From NCBI GenBank assembly GCA_028872015.1, contig JAGWLO010000006.1, positions 1 through 64,000 on the forward strand: a DNA stretch of 64,000 nucleotides, in the 5' to 3' direction. The notes beneath the pieces were generated by a model that ran no database searches, was not told the DNA's origin, and saw only the letters and a program-made list of their open reading frames with translations. Shown piece by piece: positions 62,001 to 64,000 of this stretch. The translations under genes and the position numbers were made by a program. Each line of letters starts with the position of its first letter. The stretch's first letter is position 1. The stretch comes from Burkholderiales bacterium (GTDB lineage: Bacteria > Pseudomonadota > Gammaproteobacteria > Burkholderiales > Burkholderiaceae_C).

Positions 62001-62579
62001 CGCGACGAGGTGCGCCGCTTCGCGCCGCGGGCGCTGGCCGACGTGGTGGACAGCCGCGAGCCGCAGCTGCTGGCCGGCCTGGTGACCGAGGGCCGCAGCG
62101 TCAACGGCCAGCGCGGCAAGGTCTTCATCTTCAAGCTCGACGACGGCAGCGAAGCGATCGAGGCGGTGGTGCCCGACGAGCTGTTCGAAGGCCGGCGCGA
62201 GCTGATGCAGGAGGACCAGCTCCTGATCGTGCAGGGCCGGGTGCAGCCCGACCGCTTCTCGGCCGGACTGCGCCTGAACGTGAGCCAGGTGTGGGACCTG
62301 GCGGCGGCGCGCGCGCGCTTCGGGCGCTGGCTGGCGGTGGACATCCACGGCGGCCTGCCGCCCGTGGGCGACGTGCTGCGGCTGTGGCCGGCGCGGCGCG
62401 TGGAGACCGAGCAGGGCGAGCTGCAGCAGGGCCTGGCGATCCGGCTGCGGCTGCTGCGCGGCGCGGCCACGGCCGAGATCGAGCTGGGCGAGGAGGCGCG
62501 GTTCTGGCCCTGCGACGAGGCGCTCGGCCGCTGGCGCAGCATCGCCCAGGGCGGCTCTGCAACGATTGTGTATGAATGA
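59025..62579 (+). CDS. dnaE: DNA polymerase III alpha subunit
   Basis: A 1184-residue replicative polymerase subunit of the DnaE1 type. The N-terminal PHP domain begins FVHLRIHTEYSVVDGTLRID; the polymerase core has PGRGSGAGSLVAYAL near residue 365, the catalytic MPDFDIDFCQ near residues 405-413, and GGVLIAP...SQFDKDDVEAIGLVKFDFLGL; later a HhH region, then a C-terminal OB fold (LLAGLVTEGRSVNGQRGKVFIFKLDDGS near 1025). Length matches DnaE1. A -10-like TAGAAT only five bases before the ATG suggests a leaderless message; no Shine-Dalgarno is visible. Confidence 0.97.
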   Translation: MSFVHLRIHTEYSVVDGTLRIDAAAAAASADDQPALAITDLNNLFGAVKFYRACRGAGVKPLLGVDAWMEPAPGTTGAERQPSRLLLLAQSHAGYLNLCQLLARAWVTNAQRSQAWLKWEWLGELGAGLIALSGADLGSVGMALLAGDDDRAEAAARQLAALFPGRFYLELQRAGHPGNEAQVRGAVTLAARLGLPVVATHPVQFLQADDFDAHEARVCIAEGELLANPRRIKRFTREQHFKTAAEMAALFADVPSALANAVEIARRCNLSLVLDKPQLPDFPTPEVGGVRMPIEAYFRQASHDGLARRLAALYPDDTVRQQQRPRYLERLEFELDTIVKMGFPGYFLIVSDFIVWAKEHGCPVGPGRGSGAGSLVAYALFVTDLDPLRYKLLFERFLNPERVSMPDFDIDFCQANRDRVIEYVKAKYGRDAVSQIATFGTLASKAALRDVGRVLGLGYGQVDSVAKLVPGLPGKTYTLARLPEPPARPDPGLIYVRKEVPELEQREAAEEEVAELLSLATRVEGLVRNVGMHAGGVLIAPGKITDFCPLYQQPGSDSAVSQFDKDDVEAIGLVKFDFLGLATLTILELAKDFIRARRPGRQDFDYDRLPLDDPRVYKLFSDGLTEAVFQFESRGMQGMLREARPQRLEDLIALNAMFRPGPMENIPSFCARKNGKEDIVYPHPLLAPVLEETYGIFVYQEQVMQAAQLLGGYSLGGADLLRRAMGKKKAEEMARHRAIFRDGAAKQGIAAEKADEVFDLMEKFAGYGFNKSHAAAYSLLAYHTGWLKVHCTAEFYAANMTVEADNTDKLKVLLADAQLFGIRFEPPDINRGTARFEPIDDRTIRYGLAAVKGTGQGAIEAIVGAREGRGPREGVGGGPFRSLFDFCARVDRKAVNKRAVEALVKAGAFDALQPDRAALLASVALAFDWAETQEANALQGGLFDDGDLGDGHGSSTQEPALVHTAPWGVHERLLQEKAALGFFLSGHLFDAWRDEVRRFAPRALADVVDSREPQLLAGLVTEGRSVNGQRGKVFIFKLDDGSEAIEAVVPDELFEGRRELMQEDQLLIVQGRVQPDRFSAGLRLNVSQVWDLAAARARFGRWLAVDIHGGLPPVGDVLRLWPARRVETEQGELQQGLAIRLRLLRGAATAEIELGEEARFWPCDEALGRWRSIAQGGSATIVYE

Positions 62580-62655
62580 AAACGCGGGCCGGCCCTGCCA
62601 TCCGGCCGCAGGCCGCAGGCGTTACAACGCGGCCATCCACTTCGAGAGGACTCCC

Positions 62656-63138
62656 ATGAAGCGACTGCCCGTTGCCACCGCCCTTGCGGCCCCGATGCTC
62701 CTGGCGCTGCTGGCCGTGCAACCCGCCCGCGCGGCCGACGTCGGGGTCTCCGTCTCGATCAGCCAGCCCGGCGTCTATGGCCGCATCGACATCGGTCGCT
62801 TCCCGCAGCCCGAGCTGGTGCTGCAGCAGCCGGTGCTGATCCAGGCCCCGGTGGTGCCGGTGCAGCCGGTGTACATGTGGGTGCCGCCGGGCCAGCGGCA
62901 GCACTGGGCGCGCTACTGCGGCCAGTACCGGGCCTGCGGCGTGCCGGTGTACTTCGTGCGCGACCAGTGGTACGAGCAGCGGGTGCGGCCGCACGAACAC
63001 GATCACGACGAGCGGCGCCCGGACTGGCGCCGCGACCGCCATGAGGACCGGGGCGACCGGGGCGATCACGGCGACCGCGGCCGCGGCCACGGTCGGGGCC
63101 ACGGCGGCGACCGGGGCGGCGACCACGGGGGTGATTGA
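62656..63138 (+). CDS. Exported protein with Asp/Arg/His/Gly-rich tail
   Basis: A 160-residue secreted protein of unknown function. Signal peptide residues 1-27 end PARAAD; a short conserved-looking part follows (VGVSVSISQPGVYGRIDIGRFPQPELV and PVYMWVPPGQRQHWARYCGQYRACGVPVYFVRDQWY with two Cys), and the last 50 residues are a repetitive Asp/Arg/His/Gly tail. Proteins with this core are widespread in Burkholderiales as hypothetical exported proteins. GAGAGG precedes the ATG. The His/Asp tail could bind metal ions; this is inference. Confidence 0.8.
   Translation: MKRLPVATALAAPMLLALLAVQPARAADVGVSVSISQPGVYGRIDIGRFPQPELVLQQPVLIQAPVVPVQPVYMWVPPGQRQHWARYCGQYRACGVPVYFVRDQWYEQRVRPHEHDHDERRPDWRRDRHEDRGDRGDHGDRGRGHGRGHGGDRGGDHGGD
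63040..63136 (+). repeat. Imperfect GGCGACCGGGGC-type repeats in the tail
   Basis: Degenerate units of GGGGCGACCGG, GGCGATCACGG, GGCGACCGCGG and GGCCACGG type repeat in frame through the 3' end of the gene and encode RGDRGDHGDRGRGHGRGHGGD. Such GC-rich repeats often vary in copy number between strains. Confidence 0.55.
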
Positions 63139-63178
63139 GCTCGGCCGGGCGCCGGCGCCCTGGCGATAGAGTCGGGGC

Positions 63179-64000
63179 ATGTTCGAGACGCCGCTGACCG
63201 CCCTCGTTCTCAGCGGCGGCGGGGCCCGCGCGGCGTACCAGGTGGGCGTGCTGCGCGCGCTGGCGCGGCTGCGGCGCGAGGCGCTGTCGCCGGCGGCGCG
63301 CCTGCGCAACCCGTTCGGCGTGATCTGCGGCACCTCGGCCGGCGCCATCAACGCCGCGGCGCTGGCCTGCCATGCCGACCGCTTCGACGCCGCGGTCGAA
63401 GTGATCGCCAAGGTCTGGCAGAACTTCAGCGCCGAGCAGGTGTACCGGGCCGATTCGCTGGGCGTCATCCGCAGCGGCGCGCGCTGGCTGACCATGCTGT
63501 CGGTGGGCTGGGTGCTGGCGCGCTGGCGCCGCGCCCATCCGCGATCGCTGCTGGACAACGCGCCGCTGGCCGATCTGCTGCAGCGCCTGGTGCCGCTGGA
63601 CCGGCTGCCGCGGATGCTGGCGCATGGCCACCTGCATGCGCTGGCGGTCACGGCGTCGAGCTACACCACCGGCGAGCACTACACCTTCTACGACTGCGCC
63701 GCCGCGGTGGCGCCCTGGGAACGCTCGCAGCGCATCGCCTGCCCGGGCCCGCTGACGCACGCGCACCTGCTGGCCTCGTCGGCGATCCCGTTCGTGTTTC
63801 CCGCCACGCCGCTGGTGGTGCCGGGTCGCGACGGCCCCGAGCCGGGCTGGTTCGGCGACGGCTCGATGCGCCAGACCGCGCCCCTGTCGCCGGCGGTCCA
63901 CCTGGGCGCGCAGCGGCTGTTGATCATCGGCGCCGGGCGCATGCAGGAGCCGGCGCGCCACGGTCTGGCCGCCGACACCTACCCCAACCTGGCGCAGATC
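63179..64000 (+). CDS. Patatin-like phospholipase, 3' end beyond window
   Basis: The first 274 codons of a patatin-family lipid acyl hydrolase. The oxyanion glycine motif [16 protein letters not shown] (residues 9-24) and the Ser nucleophile [14 protein letters not shown] near residue 60 are intact; the dyad Asp is in [11 protein letters not shown] near residue 225 (DGS instead of the common DGG). No signal peptide, so probably cytoplasmic or membrane-associated. The frame is open to the window end. A TAGAGT box lies six bases before the ATG, hinting at a leaderless transcript. Confidence 0.9.
   Translation, partial: MFETPLTALVLSGGGARAAYQVGVLRALARLRREALSPAARLRNPFGVICGTSAGAINAAALACHADRFDAAVEVIAKVWQNFSAEQVYRADSLGVIRSGARWLTMLSVGWVLARWRRAHPRSLLDNAPLADLLQRLVPLDRLPRMLAHGHLHALAVTASSYTTGEHYTFYDCAAAVAPWERSQRIACPGPLTHAHLLASSAIPFVFPATPLVVPGRDGPEPGWFGDGSMRQTAPLSPAVHLGAQRLLIIGAGRMQEPARHGLAADTYPNLAQI

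Overview
The window is about 70% GC and coding-dense, with GC-rich third codon positions and many GTG starts and 4-8 bp start/stop overlaps. Gene content (glnA-DUF4124-ntrB-ntrC order, a fliE-to-fliR flagellar block, FliD/FliS/FliT, SPINDLY-type GT41 proteins, AcuI, ETF-QO) points to a motile Burkholderiales betaproteobacterium of the Rubrivivax/Ideonella/Leptothrix type. This placement is inference from gene content; no rRNA, tRNA, CRISPR array or intact insertion sequence was seen.

Layout. 1-3.3 kb (minus): ETF-ubiquinone oxidoreductase overlapping a GlrK/QseE-like histidine kinase, which overlaps a QseG-like lipoprotein cut by the window edge. 3.4-8.2 kb (plus): AIM24-like protein, creatininase-family protein, YncE-like beta-propeller, EI24 membrane protein, MoaB/CinA-domain protein. 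8.2-13 kb (plus): nitrogen assimilation, with a sigma-54-like promoter, glnA, a terminator, a DUF4124 protein, ntrB and ntrC. 13-15.2 kb: exonuclease III, then a lower-GC patch with an AbiE-type antitoxin, its operator, and a toxin gene apparently reduced to its two ends. 15.2-18.2 kb (plus): GDCCVxC protein, CrcB, MFS transporter, AcuI.

18.2-36.4 kb: flagellar region. fliF-G-H-I-J-K and fliL-M-N-O-P-Q-R run on the minus strand with fliE divergent; then two pseudopilin genes, a YcgR-like PilZ protein, fliT, fliS, fliD and two near-identical flagellins. Sigma-28-like promoters precede fliD and the upstream flagellin. 36.7-46.8 kb: a probable flagellin glycosylation island, with a GT41 protein and a short GT9-like protein on plus facing a minus-strand run of GT41 protein, DegT aminotransferase, two GT4-like enzymes, NeuD/PglD acetyltransferase and a GT2 enzyme.

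46.9-64 kb: argE and a divergent PLP dehydratase, a small exported CxxC protein and TonB-dependent receptor, a SnoaL-FMO flavoprotein, an ABC transporter with a double permease, egtD, an alpha/beta hydrolase, dnaE, a basic/His-rich exported protein and a truncated patatin. A recurring feature is a TAnnAT/CACAAT-like -10 box only 5-10 bases before the start codon (argE, its divergent neighbour, dnaE, the hydrolase, the DUF4124 gene, the patatin), suggesting leaderless or near-leaderless transcripts. The best candidates for new biology are the glycosylation island beside Ser/Thr-divergent flagellin paralogues, the collapsed AbiE locus, and the mirrored divergent promoters at argE and dnaE.
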